6,777 bases of DNA from Dehalococcoidia bacterium (GCA_030640325.1 DAOWJM010000049.1:1-6777), one strand, 5' to 3'. Positions 1 to 5,449 are shown, counted from the stretch's first letter. Numbers and translations are program-made. The notes: generated from the sequence alone by a model not told the origin.

Positions 1-180
1 ACCGTGGACGATAACGCCAGATAGACCCCGGCTTTGGGCAAAGTCCTTATCATAGTGAATAGGATTATAGTCACCCACCGCCCCCGCCCACATCACCAAC
101 TGTCGAGTGGTCGGCTGCTTGACCAGGGGGGTGATTTCATCGCCCACAATAACATCTTCGTAATAAAGCTGTTCAGTCAT
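1..180 (-). CDS. MaoC-like (R)-hydratase/dehydratase subunit, N-terminal fragment (catalytic partner)
   Basis: The minus strand from the ATG at 180-178 reads 60 codons with no stop and leaves the window, so the C-terminus is missing. Residues 36-49 contain GDYNPIHYDKDFAQ and residues 55-60 VIVHG in context, which is the hydratase-2 signature of the hotdog fold: Asp37 and His42 match the catalytic Asp/His pair of MaoC enzymes and of mycobacterial HadB. The family adds water to, or removes it from, (R)-3-hydroxyacyl-CoA or related thioesters in the cytosol; the actual substrate cannot be told from here. Its start lies 1 nt after the stop of the preceding hotdog gene and has no clear Shine-Dalgarno, so translational coupling is likely. 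The two proteins probably form a heterodimer. The family is clear; the pathway is not. Confidence 0.88.
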   Translation of the reverse strand, partial: MTEQLYYEDVIVGDEITPLVKQPTTRQLVMWAGAVGDYNPIHYDKDFAQSRGLSGVIVHG

Positions 181-181
181 C

Positions 182-640
182 TTAATAGCCGATAATCATC
201 TGGCGGCACTTGGCTACCAACTCCTGCCTCTGGTTTTTATAGCTGCCATCAAAGGTCATAAACGCCATCCTGCCCATCTTACCCTGCCGCTCACGGAGGT
301 TGCTGATTTTGAAAATAGCCGTTATCACATCGCCCAGCCTGACTGGCTGATAGCACTCAAGCTCAGTTCCACCCATAAGCACCGTGCCAAAGGGGGCTAA
401 GGACATTAAGTCCTCCACAAACTGCTCAAAGCCTATAGCCAGAATAAAGGTGGGAGGGGCAATAATGCCCCCATAATGGCTTGCCCTGGCGTATTCTTCA
501 TCCTGCCACAGGGGATTGGGGTCACCTATGGCTCGGGCAAACCGCCGTATCATCTCCCGCTCAATCTGATATACCCTGGGCTCCCACTCCACCCCAATTC
601 TACTCCTCAGCCTCTCTATGCCCGATAAACCCTCAACCAT
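182..640 (-). CDS. MaoC-like dehydratase N-terminal-domain (FAS1-DH type) hotdog subunit
   Basis: This 152-residue protein is the length of a single hotdog domain of the MaoC_dehydrat_N / FAS1-dehydratase type. Residues 38-46 (AIGDPNPLW in context) line up with the D-x-N-P-x-H hydratase motif, but the catalytic His position holds Trp45. It is followed by YGGIIAPPTF (56-65), typical of the non-catalytic subunit, and by the hotdog strand ELECYQPVRLGD (93-104). By analogy with HadA/HadB pairs it should bind the acyl chain while the downstream gene supplies the Asp/His dyad. No signal peptide or membrane segment is visible. The ATG at 640 is chosen because a consensus-like promoter ends 7 nt upstream; there is no Shine-Dalgarno. 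Family assignment is firm, substrate unknown. Confidence 0.88.
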   Translation of the reverse strand: MVEGLSGIERLRSRIGVEWEPRVYQIEREMIRRFARAIGDPNPLWQDEEYARASHYGGIIAPPTFILAIGFEQFVEDLMSLAPFGTVLMGGTELECYQPVRLGDVITAIFKISNLRERQGKMGRMAFMTFDGSYKNQRQELVAKCRQMIIGY

Positions 641-647
641 ATCAAAA

Positions 648-676
648 AGTTTACTTTGCCAGACTAGCTATGTCAA
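648..676 (-). promoter_or_regulatory. Minus-strand sigma70-type promoter for the MaoC pair
   Basis: On the minus strand, TTGACA (676-671, perfect -35) is followed by a 17-nt spacer and TAAACT (653-648, four of six matches to TATAAT). The predicted transcript start is about 640-642, at the ATG of the hotdog gene, which has no Shine-Dalgarno. This would give a leaderless mRNA. Seen in sequence; function inferred. Confidence 0.55.
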
Positions 677-764
677 GGAAGCGTACTCGTTCGTATGATT
701 AGTGACATTTCAACTTTGGGCACCTCATCCCCTTAGACATTTACTTAGCAACCCTCCCCCTTTA

Positions 765-790
765 TCCCCCTCCCTTACAAGGGAGGGGGA
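765..790. repeat. Perfect 12-bp inverted repeat (G/C-run palindrome)
   Basis: TCCCCCTCCCTT (765-776) is the exact reverse complement of AAGGGAGGGGGA (779-790), with only AC between them. As RNA or single-stranded DNA it would form a very stable hairpin with a small TTACAA-type loop. It lacks a following T-run on the plus strand, so it does not look like a terminator. Confidence 0.75.
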
Positions 791-801
791 ATTAGTTGTA
801 G

Positions 802-822
802 AAGAGGGGCTTCGCCCCTCTT
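802..822. repeat. Inverted repeat with TTC loop, terminator-like
   Basis: AAGAGGGGC (802-810) pairs perfectly with GCCCCTCTT (814-822) around TTC, giving a 9-bp stem. Only three T's close the plus-strand side, so it is at best a weak intrinsic terminator. A diverged inverted copy of this unit and its flank lies at 873-905, which points to a repeat element with terminal inverted repeats. Confidence 0.65.
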
Positions 823-885
823 TGACTCCCCGTAATAAATTTCGTCTTGCGCCTTAACTATCCCCTCCTATTCGGAGAGTTTTAA

Positions 886-900
886 AGAGGCGAAGCCTCT
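886..900. repeat. Inverted repeat AGAGGC-GAA-GCCTCT
   Basis: Six-base arms (886-891 and 895-900) flank GAA. With its upstream flank CGGAGAGT it resembles the reverse complement of the 802-832 unit (CGGGGAGT, then GAGGGGC-GAA-GCCCCTC), differing by small indels. The two units are therefore probably inverted copies of one ancestral sequence. Confidence 0.55.
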
Positions 901-937
901 ATAGGGCGGGTGGGTGGGAAAAAGAGCTAAAGTAACT

Positions 938-962
938 GGGGGCTAAGGGGTATATAGCCCCC
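938..962. repeat. Inverted repeat GGGGGCTA / TAGCCCCC
   Basis: Perfect 8-bp arms (938-945 and 955-962) flank a 9-nt loop. The plus-strand side is followed by AAAAA and the minus-strand side lacks a T-run after the stem, so it has the wrong polarity for a terminator in both directions. CTAAGGGG within it (943-950) is also the reverse complement of 729-736, a possible outer boundary pair of the repeat element, though 8 bp could be chance. Confidence 0.55.
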
Positions 963-1104
963 AAAAAGGACGATTATAGAGTGGACAGAAAGAGGTAAGT
1001 GAAAAACAGGGAGGGGGTGGGGGCAATGCCATAGAGAAGCGAAATATAATAATCGGCGTCGCCAATCTATCTGAACCAGCTCAGAAAAAGCCAAAGCCTT
1101 GCCC

Positions 1105-1133
1105 TTGACGAACGAGCTAAGCTGGGCTACATT
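1105..1133 (+). promoter_or_regulatory. Sigma70-type promoter for mtnA
   Basis: TTGACG (1105-1110, five of six) is followed by a 17-nt spacer and TACATT (1128-1133, four of six). Transcription should begin near 1140, about five bases before the mtnA ATG at 1145. No Shine-Dalgarno precedes that ATG, so the message would be leaderless or nearly so. An in-frame stop at 1118-1120 rules out an earlier start codon. Confidence 0.5.
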
Positions 1134-1144
1134 TAACCAAGAAT

Positions 1145-2176
1145 ATGAAAGCTATTGAATGGCTTGGCGATAGGGTGAGAATCCTTGACCAGACCAGGCT
1201 TCCCCAGGAAGAGGTCTATTTGGAGCTCAGCCGCTATCAGGATATAGCCTCTGCCATAAGGAAATTGAAAATCAGGGGTGCTCCAGCCATCGGGGTAGCT
1301 GGTGCCTACGGAATTGCCCTCGGTGCCCTGAAAATCAAGGCTAAGTCCAGAGAAGAGTTCCAGGAAAAGCTCCGAGCCATCAGCCAGACCATTGCCGACA
1401 CCAGACCCACCGCTAGAAACCTCTTCCGTGCTATTGACCGAATGCTCAAAGTCGCCGAAGCTGGCGGGGACATAGACCAGATTAAAGCGGCGCTGGTCAA
1501 TGAAGCAATCAAAATACATACCGAAGAGGCTGAGGCAACCACAAAGCTCAGCCAGCTTGGCGCTGAGCTAATTGAGGACAGTTTCGCCGTCCTGACCCAC
1601 TGCAATACCGGTGCTCTAGCCACCGCCGGCTACGGCACGGCGCTGGGGGTAATAAAAAAAGCCTGGGAGCAGGGCAAAAAGCTCAGGGTTCTCGTCACTG
1701 AGACCCGCCCCCTCCTCCAGGGAGCACGAATCACCGCCTGGGAACTAAAGAGGGCTGGTATCCCATTCACCCTCATCACCGACTCTATGGCAGGCTACTT
1801 TATGAGCAGGGGGGAGGTTGACTGCGTTATTGTTGGTGCTGACAGGATTGCCTCAAATGGCGATACCGCCAACAAAATAGGCACCTACACCCTGGCGGTG
1901 CTGGCAAAGGAGCACAGCATCCCCTTCTATGTTGCCGCCCCCACCACCACCATTGACCTGACGCTGGCTTCAGGAGCTCAAATCCCTATCGAGCAGCGGA
2001 GTCCAGAAGAGGTAACCCGTATTCAGGGGGTAAGCATTGCCCCCGAGGGCGTTAATGCTCAAAACCCCGCCTTTGACATCACCCCCCACCAATATATAAC
2101 CGCCATCATCACCGAGCGTGGTATAATAAAAGAGCCGTATGGGGAGGGGATTATAAGAATTGGGGGGAGGGGCTGA
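1145..2176 (+). CDS. mtnA: S-methyl-5-thioribose-1-phosphate isomerase (MtnA)
   Basis: The 343-residue protein has the usual length and all signatures of MtnA, an eIF2B-alpha-like aldose-ketose isomerase that turns 5-methylthioribose 1-phosphate into 5-methylthioribulose 1-phosphate in methionine salvage. Visible motifs are RGAPAIG (44-50), THCNTG (151-156) with catalytic Cys153, TETRPLLQGAR (185-195), and GADR (231-234) with catalytic Asp233, followed by NGDTANKIGTY (238-248). Relatives also accept 5-deoxyribose 1-phosphate, so a role in disposing of 5'-deoxyadenosine is possible. The start is fixed by an in-frame stop at 1118 and by the opening MKAIEWLGDRVRILDQTRLP, which matches the family N-terminus. 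The phosphorylase that makes its substrate is encoded downstream, beyond a TIR gene. Assignment is very secure; the choice between MTR-1-P and deoxyribose-1-P is not. Confidence 0.96.
   Translation: MKAIEWLGDRVRILDQTRLPQEEVYLELSRYQDIASAIRKLKIRGAPAIGVAGAYGIALGALKIKAKSREEFQEKLRAISQTIADTRPTARNLFRAIDRMLKVAEAGGDIDQIKAALVNEAIKIHTEEAEATTKLSQLGAELIEDSFAVLTHCNTGALATAGYGTALGVIKKAWEQGKKLRVLVTETRPLLQGARITAWELKRAGIPFTLITDSMAGYFMSRGEVDCVIVGADRIASNGDTANKIGTYTLAVLAKEHSIPFYVAAPTTTIDLTLASGAQIPIEQRSPEEVTRIQGVSIAPEGVNAQNPAFDITPHQYITAIITERGIIKEPYGEGIIRIGGRG
2119..2127 (+). promoter_or_regulatory. Possible extended -10 promoter inside the mtnA 3' end
   Basis: TGGTATAAT is a perfect extended -10 (TGnTATAAT) about 59 nt before the TIR start codon. 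No good -35 is found 17 nt upstream, which extended -10 promoters can do without. It could give the TIR gene its own transcription, but the bases also encode ordinary mtnA residues, so chance is a real alternative. Confidence 0.3.
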
Positions 2177-2185
2177 GAAGTAGTC

Positions 2186-3091
2186 ATGGATAAGAAAACC
2201 CTTCTGGGTAAAATCTTCATATCTTACTCATCTAAAGATAAAGCCTTTGTTCGTAAATTAACAAAACAAATTGAAAGCCAAGGCTACACTGTATGGCTTG
2301 ATGAGAAAGAATTAATCGCAGGAGACTATTTACCTAAGACAATAGGAGAAGCAATAGAAAAATCCAGAGTGTCAATAGTAATCGTGTCAAACAATTCTAT
2401 TAAATCAGGTTGGGTTCAACACGAAATAAGCAATGCTATGGATCGCATGATAAAAGGGCAAATGAGATTAATACCCGTTCTAATACAAGATATCAAATTA
2501 CCTCCTGAGTTAGGTGGGTTGGTCTTTGCAGATTTTAGGGAATCTTTCCATGACGGGTTAACGAAGGTTTTAACTGCGCTTGACAACGAGGCATCAAAGT
2601 ACGACATGCGACGAATCACCAAAGAACCTACTTTTTCGGAATTGATTGAAGGCATCCTCGAGAGAACTTTTGGCCCTACGGGCATTGGTGAATTTCTTGG
2701 AGAATACAAATCATTGGAGTTCCGTTCAGTTACACTCGATGAAACTGATATATTGTACGAGATAGTATTCGACTATGGATATAAGCTGCCAATTAATCAA
2801 CAGTGGTGGAATGAATTCTCCGAAGTCATGGTAGAATGGGGAGTCCCCTACGTCCTTCTAATCACAAAAAGCCCCATTGGATTTGATGTGGCAGAGTCGC
2901 TAGAATACGAGAAACGTAGGATACTGTTGCTGGATAAGATAACTCCTTTCGTAAATTCCGACCACACATCAGAACATACCAAATTTATAATTGTAGATTT
3001 ATCGGAATTGGACAACCTCAACGATTGCACATCTCTTATAGAGAGCGCAAAAGAATTAATAGGCACATTATTGACCAAAGGCAAAGACTAG
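2186..3091 (+). CDS. TIR-domain protein with an unrecognised C-terminal domain (probable NADase effector)
   Basis: Residues 8-132 form a bacterial TIR domain: KIFISYSSKDKAFV (9-22) is the first strand and box 1, VWLDEKEL (36-43) follows, and SGWVQHEISNAM (74-85) places Glu80 where SARM1-like TIR NADases keep their catalytic glutamate (compare WVHKEI in SARM1). Such TIR domains cleave NAD+, often as anti-phage effectors. Residues about 140-301 I do not recognise: predicted alternating strands and helices, including YVLLITKS (222-229), RRILLLDK (244-251) and KFIIVDLSEL (266-275), with no membrane segment. The gene starts 9 nt after the mtnA stop without a clear Shine-Dalgarno. Its 5' part is much AT-richer (17/60 G+C in 2221-2280, 19/60 in 2341-2400) than mtnA (about 52% in 1741-1800), which suggests transfer into a methionine salvage operon. 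TIR assignment is firm; function is inferred. Confidence 0.9.
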   Translation: MDKKTLLGKIFISYSSKDKAFVRKLTKQIESQGYTVWLDEKELIAGDYLPKTIGEAIEKSRVSIVIVSNNSIKSGWVQHEISNAMDRMIKGQMRLIPVLIQDIKLPPELGGLVFADFRESFHDGLTKVLTALDNEASKYDMRRITKEPTFSELIEGILERTFGPTGIGEFLGEYKSLEFRSVTLDETDILYEIVFDYGYKLPINQQWWNEFSEVMVEWGVPYVLLITKSPIGFDVAESLEYEKRRILLLDKITPFVNSDHTSEHTKFIIVDLSELDNLNDCTSLIESAKELIGTLLTKGKD

Positions 3092-3133
3092 TTTAGCTTT
3101 CTGTGAAGAAAGGAAACAAAATAGAAAGTTACT

Positions 3134-3141
3134 AAGGAGGT
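3134..3141 (+). promoter_or_regulatory. Strong Shine-Dalgarno for the MTA phosphorylase
   Basis: AAGGAGGT ends 6 nt before the ATG at 3148 and is a full anti-16S complement. It settles that start codon. The strength contrasts with the absent Shine-Dalgarno at the promoter-proximal genes of this window. Confidence 0.85.
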
Positions 3142-3147
3142 CTCTTA

Positions 3148-4023
3148 ATGCCACAGGCTAAAATAGCAGTTATCGGCGGGAGCGGGCTGTATAAGATGAA
3201 GGAAATGACCGATATTGAGGAGGTTGACCTGGATACGCCCTTTGGCAAGCCCAGCGCTCCTATAACCATCGGCAGGCTGGAAGGGGTGGGAATCGCCTTC
3301 CTCCCCCGCCACGGCAAGGGGCACCGCATCTCCCCTACCGAAATCCCGGCAAGGGCTAATATCTATGCTTTGAAGTCGCTGGGGGTGGAGTGCATTATCG
3401 CCATTAACACAGTGGGTAGCTTCAAGCAAGAGATAAAGCCCGGCGATTTGGTTATCCCCGACCAATTAATTGACCACACCAGGGGACGGGCGAATTCCTT
3501 CTTTGGCGAGGGCATTGTGGTCCATATTCCCTTTGCCGAGCCCTTCTGCCCGGTGCTGAGCCAGATTGTATTTGAGGCAGCTAGAGAGGTGGGAGCTAGT
3601 GTCCATCCTAAGGGCACCTATGCGGCTATGGAAGGTCCCGCCTTCTCTACTAGGGCTGAATCAAGACTCTACCGCTCGTGGGGGGCTGACATTGTCGGCA
3701 TGACGGCACTGCCTGAAGCTAAGCTGGCAAGGGAGGCAGAAATCTGCTACTCTATCATCGCTGGTGTTACCGACTATGATAGCTGGCAGGAGAGAAGCCA
3801 GCCGATTACGGTTGATGTTATCTTGGATATCCAGCGTCAGAACATTGATACCATCAGGAAAATCATCAAGCTGGCGGTCGCCAGAATACCAGAGAAGCGC
3901 GACTGCGACTGTGCTACGGCGCTGAAGGCGGCCTTTGTTACTGCCCCCAAGTTTATGCCTCCTGAGCAGAAGCAAAAGCTCGACCTGCTAATAGGCAAGT
4001 ATTTAACCGAGGGAGATAGTTAA
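3148..4023 (+). CDS. mtnP: S-methyl-5'-thioadenosine phosphorylase (MTAP)
   Basis: This 291-residue protein belongs to the PNP/MTAP phosphorylase family and splits methylthioadenosine with phosphate into adenine and 5-methylthioribose 1-phosphate, the MtnA substrate. Motifs seen are GGSGLY (10-15), the phosphate-binding RHGKGH (54-59), NTVGSF (87-92), MEGPAFSTRAES (161-172), GMTALPEAKLAREAEICY (184-201) and TDYD (208-211). The TDYD aspartates match those that select 6-aminopurines in human MTAP, which favours adenine-type substrates over inosine/guanosine ones. A C-terminal Cys-x-Cys (253 and 255), plus Cys134 and Cys200, resemble the disulfide-forming cysteines reported for archaeal MTAP II enzymes. 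The ATG at 3148 has a textbook Shine-Dalgarno. It is followed 7 nt later by the methionine synthase gene. 5'-Deoxyadenosine may be a second substrate. Confidence 0.94.
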   Translation: MPQAKIAVIGGSGLYKMKEMTDIEEVDLDTPFGKPSAPITIGRLEGVGIAFLPRHGKGHRISPTEIPARANIYALKSLGVECIIAINTVGSFKQEIKPGDLVIPDQLIDHTRGRANSFFGEGIVVHIPFAEPFCPVLSQIVFEAAREVGASVHPKGTYAAMEGPAFSTRAESRLYRSWGADIVGMTALPEAKLAREAEICYSIIAGVTDYDSWQERSQPITVDVILDIQRQNIDTIRKIIKLAVARIPEKRDCDCATALKAAFVTAPKFMPPEQKQKLDLLIGKYLTEGDS

Positions 4024-4030
4024 AGGCGTC

Positions 4031-5053
4031 ATGATAGAATTTGGTTGCCTACCAACAGCTATAGGCAGTATGCCCCACACCGACCCGTCGGAGGCATGCT
4101 CTCAGATTCTCAAGTACCTGAAGGAAATCCCGGTCTGGCCGCAATTGCCCCGGCGCTCCTTCAAGGAGAATATGTATGCCCAGTACAGTGAGGGCTTTCC
4201 CGGCATAACGGTGACGGAAGATAAGGTATATGTTGACTGCGCTCAAGACCTAGACGAGCCGTTGGAGAAACTGTATGCCGCCTATCTGGAGAACGATATT
4301 GATAAGTACGCCGTCAGCGCCGATTATGCCGCCGGTCTGCACTACTTCCTGAACCTCAAGGATATAAAGCCAATGGCGGTTAAAGGGGAGGTAACCGGAC
4401 CAGTCACCTGGGGGCTAACCGTCGCCGACAATGAAGGTAAAGCTATAATTTACGACGATGCTCTGGGTGATGCCATGGCTAAATTTCTCCGGCTGAAGGC
4501 AGGCTGGCAGGAAAAGGAGCTGAGCAAAATCTCCCCAAATACCATTATCTTCGTTGACGAGCCTTACATGGCTTCCTTCGGCTCGGTAGCGGTGCCCTTA
4601 TCCAAAGAAAAGGTTATCAGCCTGCTGGAAGAGGTCTTTAGGGGGATTAGCGGGCTCAAGGGAGTCCACTGCTGCGGCAACACCGACTGGTCGGTTCTGC
4701 TCGAGACCAGTATTGACATCCTCAGCTTTGACGCCTACAACTATGCCCGGTCACTCAGCCTCTATCCTGCTGAAATAAAAAGTTTCCTGGACAGGAAAGG
4801 CACCATTGCCTGGGGAATTGTCCCCAACGATGAACAATCGCTAGCCAAGGAAACAGTCGCCAGCCTAAAAGACCGTCTGGAGGAGGCGATGGCACCCTTC
4901 ACCAGAAAGGGCGTCCCCTTCAAGCAACTCCTCCAACAGGGGCTACTTACCCCTAGCTGTGGGCTGGCATCCCTACCCACCACCGAGGCAGCCGCCCAAG
5001 CCCTAGAGTTACTGACTGGATTGTCGGCAAAGATAAGAAAACGCATAAGTTAA
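4031..5053 (+). CDS. Short MetE-like (folate-independent type) methionine synthase, UROD/MetE superfamily
   Basis: The 340-residue protein matches only the C-terminal catalytic barrel of cobalamin-independent methionine synthase, without the N-terminal half of full-length MetE (roughly 750 residues). It opens with GCLPTAIGSMPHTDP (5-19), has GEVTGPVTWGL (119-129) and VDEPYM (175-180), then VHCCGN (212-217) and TPSCGL (307-312). His213, Cys215 and Cys310 fit the zinc ligands that activate homocysteine; the fourth ligand, Glu in MetE, may be Asp234 (FDAYNY). Short MetE enzymes of this kind, as in Dehalococcoides, take the methyl group from a corrinoid protein rather than from methyltetrahydrofolate. 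That donor is an inference here. It starts 7 nt after mtnP, so the two are surely co-transcribed, tying methionine synthesis to MTA recycling. A related UROD-type corrinoid methyltransferase is the main alternative. Confidence 0.82.
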   Translation: MIEFGCLPTAIGSMPHTDPSEACSQILKYLKEIPVWPQLPRRSFKENMYAQYSEGFPGITVTEDKVYVDCAQDLDEPLEKLYAAYLENDIDKYAVSADYAAGLHYFLNLKDIKPMAVKGEVTGPVTWGLTVADNEGKAIIYDDALGDAMAKFLRLKAGWQEKELSKISPNTIIFVDEPYMASFGSVAVPLSKEKVISLLEEVFRGISGLKGVHCCGNTDWSVLLETSIDILSFDAYNYARSLSLYPAEIKSFLDRKGTIAWGIVPNDEQSLAKETVASLKDRLEEAMAPFTRKGVPFKQLLQQGLLTPSCGLASLPTTEAAAQALELLTGLSAKIRKRIS

Positions 5054-5126
5054 CATAACTGCAAAAACAAATCACAAAGCTAACTAGATAGGAATTGTTT
5101 CCCTATTTTTAATAAAAGTGTTTAAT

Positions 5127-5130
5127 GGAG
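5127..5130 (+). promoter_or_regulatory. Shine-Dalgarno GGAG deciding the start of the Cys-rich protein
   Basis: GGAG lies 10 nt before the ATG at 5141 and only 1 nt before an in-frame TTG at 5132. The spacing excludes the TTG and favours the ATG, giving a 66-residue product beginning MECQIEDN. Confidence 0.6.
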
Positions 5131-5140
5131 TTTGAACCCG

Positions 5141-5341
5141 ATGGAATGCCAGATTGAAGACAATAAAGCCAAATGCCCTTGCACCTATGAGCCATGCTCC
5201 AGAAAAGGCAAGTGCTGTGAGTGCATCGCCTACCATCTGCAGTTCGATGAGCTTCCCGCTTGCGTGTTCCCACCCGAGGTGGAGAAGACCTTTGACCGCT
5301 CCTTTGCCAGGTTCGTCCAGGTCTTCTCTCACAAAGCTTAA
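5141..5341 (+). CDS. Small cysteine-rich protein, DUF6485-like
   Basis: The 66-residue product has eight cysteines: Cys3, Cys12, Cys14, Cys19, Cys25, Cys26, Cys28 and Cys41, in the pattern C-x8-C-x-C-x4-C-x5-CC-x-C. The N-terminal two-thirds (MEC, CPCTYEPCSRKGKCCEC, and then ELPACVFPPEVEKTFDRS in context) match the DUF6485 family as I recall it. That family has no known function; the cysteine spacing suggests zinc or an iron-sulfur cluster. No signal peptide or membrane segment is visible, so it is cytosolic. It lies 87 nt after the methionine synthase gene, with the same direction, and 108 nt before the NTPase gene. A link to corrinoid or methyl-transfer chemistry is possible from position alone but unproven. 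Confidence 0.82.
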   Translation: MECQIEDNKAKCPCTYEPCSRKGKCCECIAYHLQFDELPACVFPPEVEKTFDRSFARFVQVFSHKA

Positions 5342-5449
5342 GGTGGCAAGACAAGCTAATTTAGGTTATATTATTGGCAAATGAACAAGAGTAAAGAAGC
5401 TGAAGTTAAAAAAGAAAGCTCAAGCAGAACTCCAAGGCGGTAACAGCTT

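Larger units (their letters stand above)
641..1144. other. Divergent intergenic region of 504 nt
   Basis: No convincing coding frame lies here on either strand, and I see no tRNA, rRNA or known riboswitch. The two edges carry outward-facing promoters (648-676 minus, 1105-1133 plus). The middle (about 752-962) is strongly biased to G- and C-runs and contains four perfect hairpin-capable inverted repeats, listed separately. Because the flanking genes diverge, neither needs a terminator here, so the palindromes are more likely a dispersed repeat or MITE-like remnant than termination signals. The stretch 963-1104 holds only short purine-rich runs and nothing I can name. Confidence 0.7.

Noticed and set aside
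481..702. Plus-strand open frame of 73 codons across the hotdog gene start
   Set aside because: It is antisense to a well-supported hotdog gene for most of its length, has no recognisable motif and ends in the minus-strand promoter.
725..965. CRISPR array
   Set aside because: The repeats are inverted hairpins of differing length, with no regular direct repeats or equal spacers.
963..1144. SAM or other riboswitch before mtnA
   Set aside because: The predicted transcript starts about five bases before the ATG, leaving no leader, and no recognisable aptamer helices were seen upstream.
3071..3099. TTGACC-17-TAGCTT as a promoter for mtnP
   Set aside because: The -35 matches five of six, but the -10 matches only three of six and the -35 lies in TIR codons.
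3097..3112. CTTTCT-GTGA-AGAAAG hairpin just after the TIR stop codon
   Set aside because: The 6-bp stem with a GNRA-type loop is neat but AT-rich and has no T-run; it may be chance in a purine-rich spacer.
5088..5110. ATAGGAA / TTCCCTAT followed by TTTTT as a terminator after the methionine synthase gene
   Set aside because: The stem has only five clean pairs plus a bulge and is AT-rich, so it is too weak to call an intrinsic terminator.
5132..5140. TTG start for the Cys-rich protein
   Set aside because: The GGAG motif ends 1 nt before the TTG, too close for use, and sits at a workable 10 nt from the ATG at 5141.
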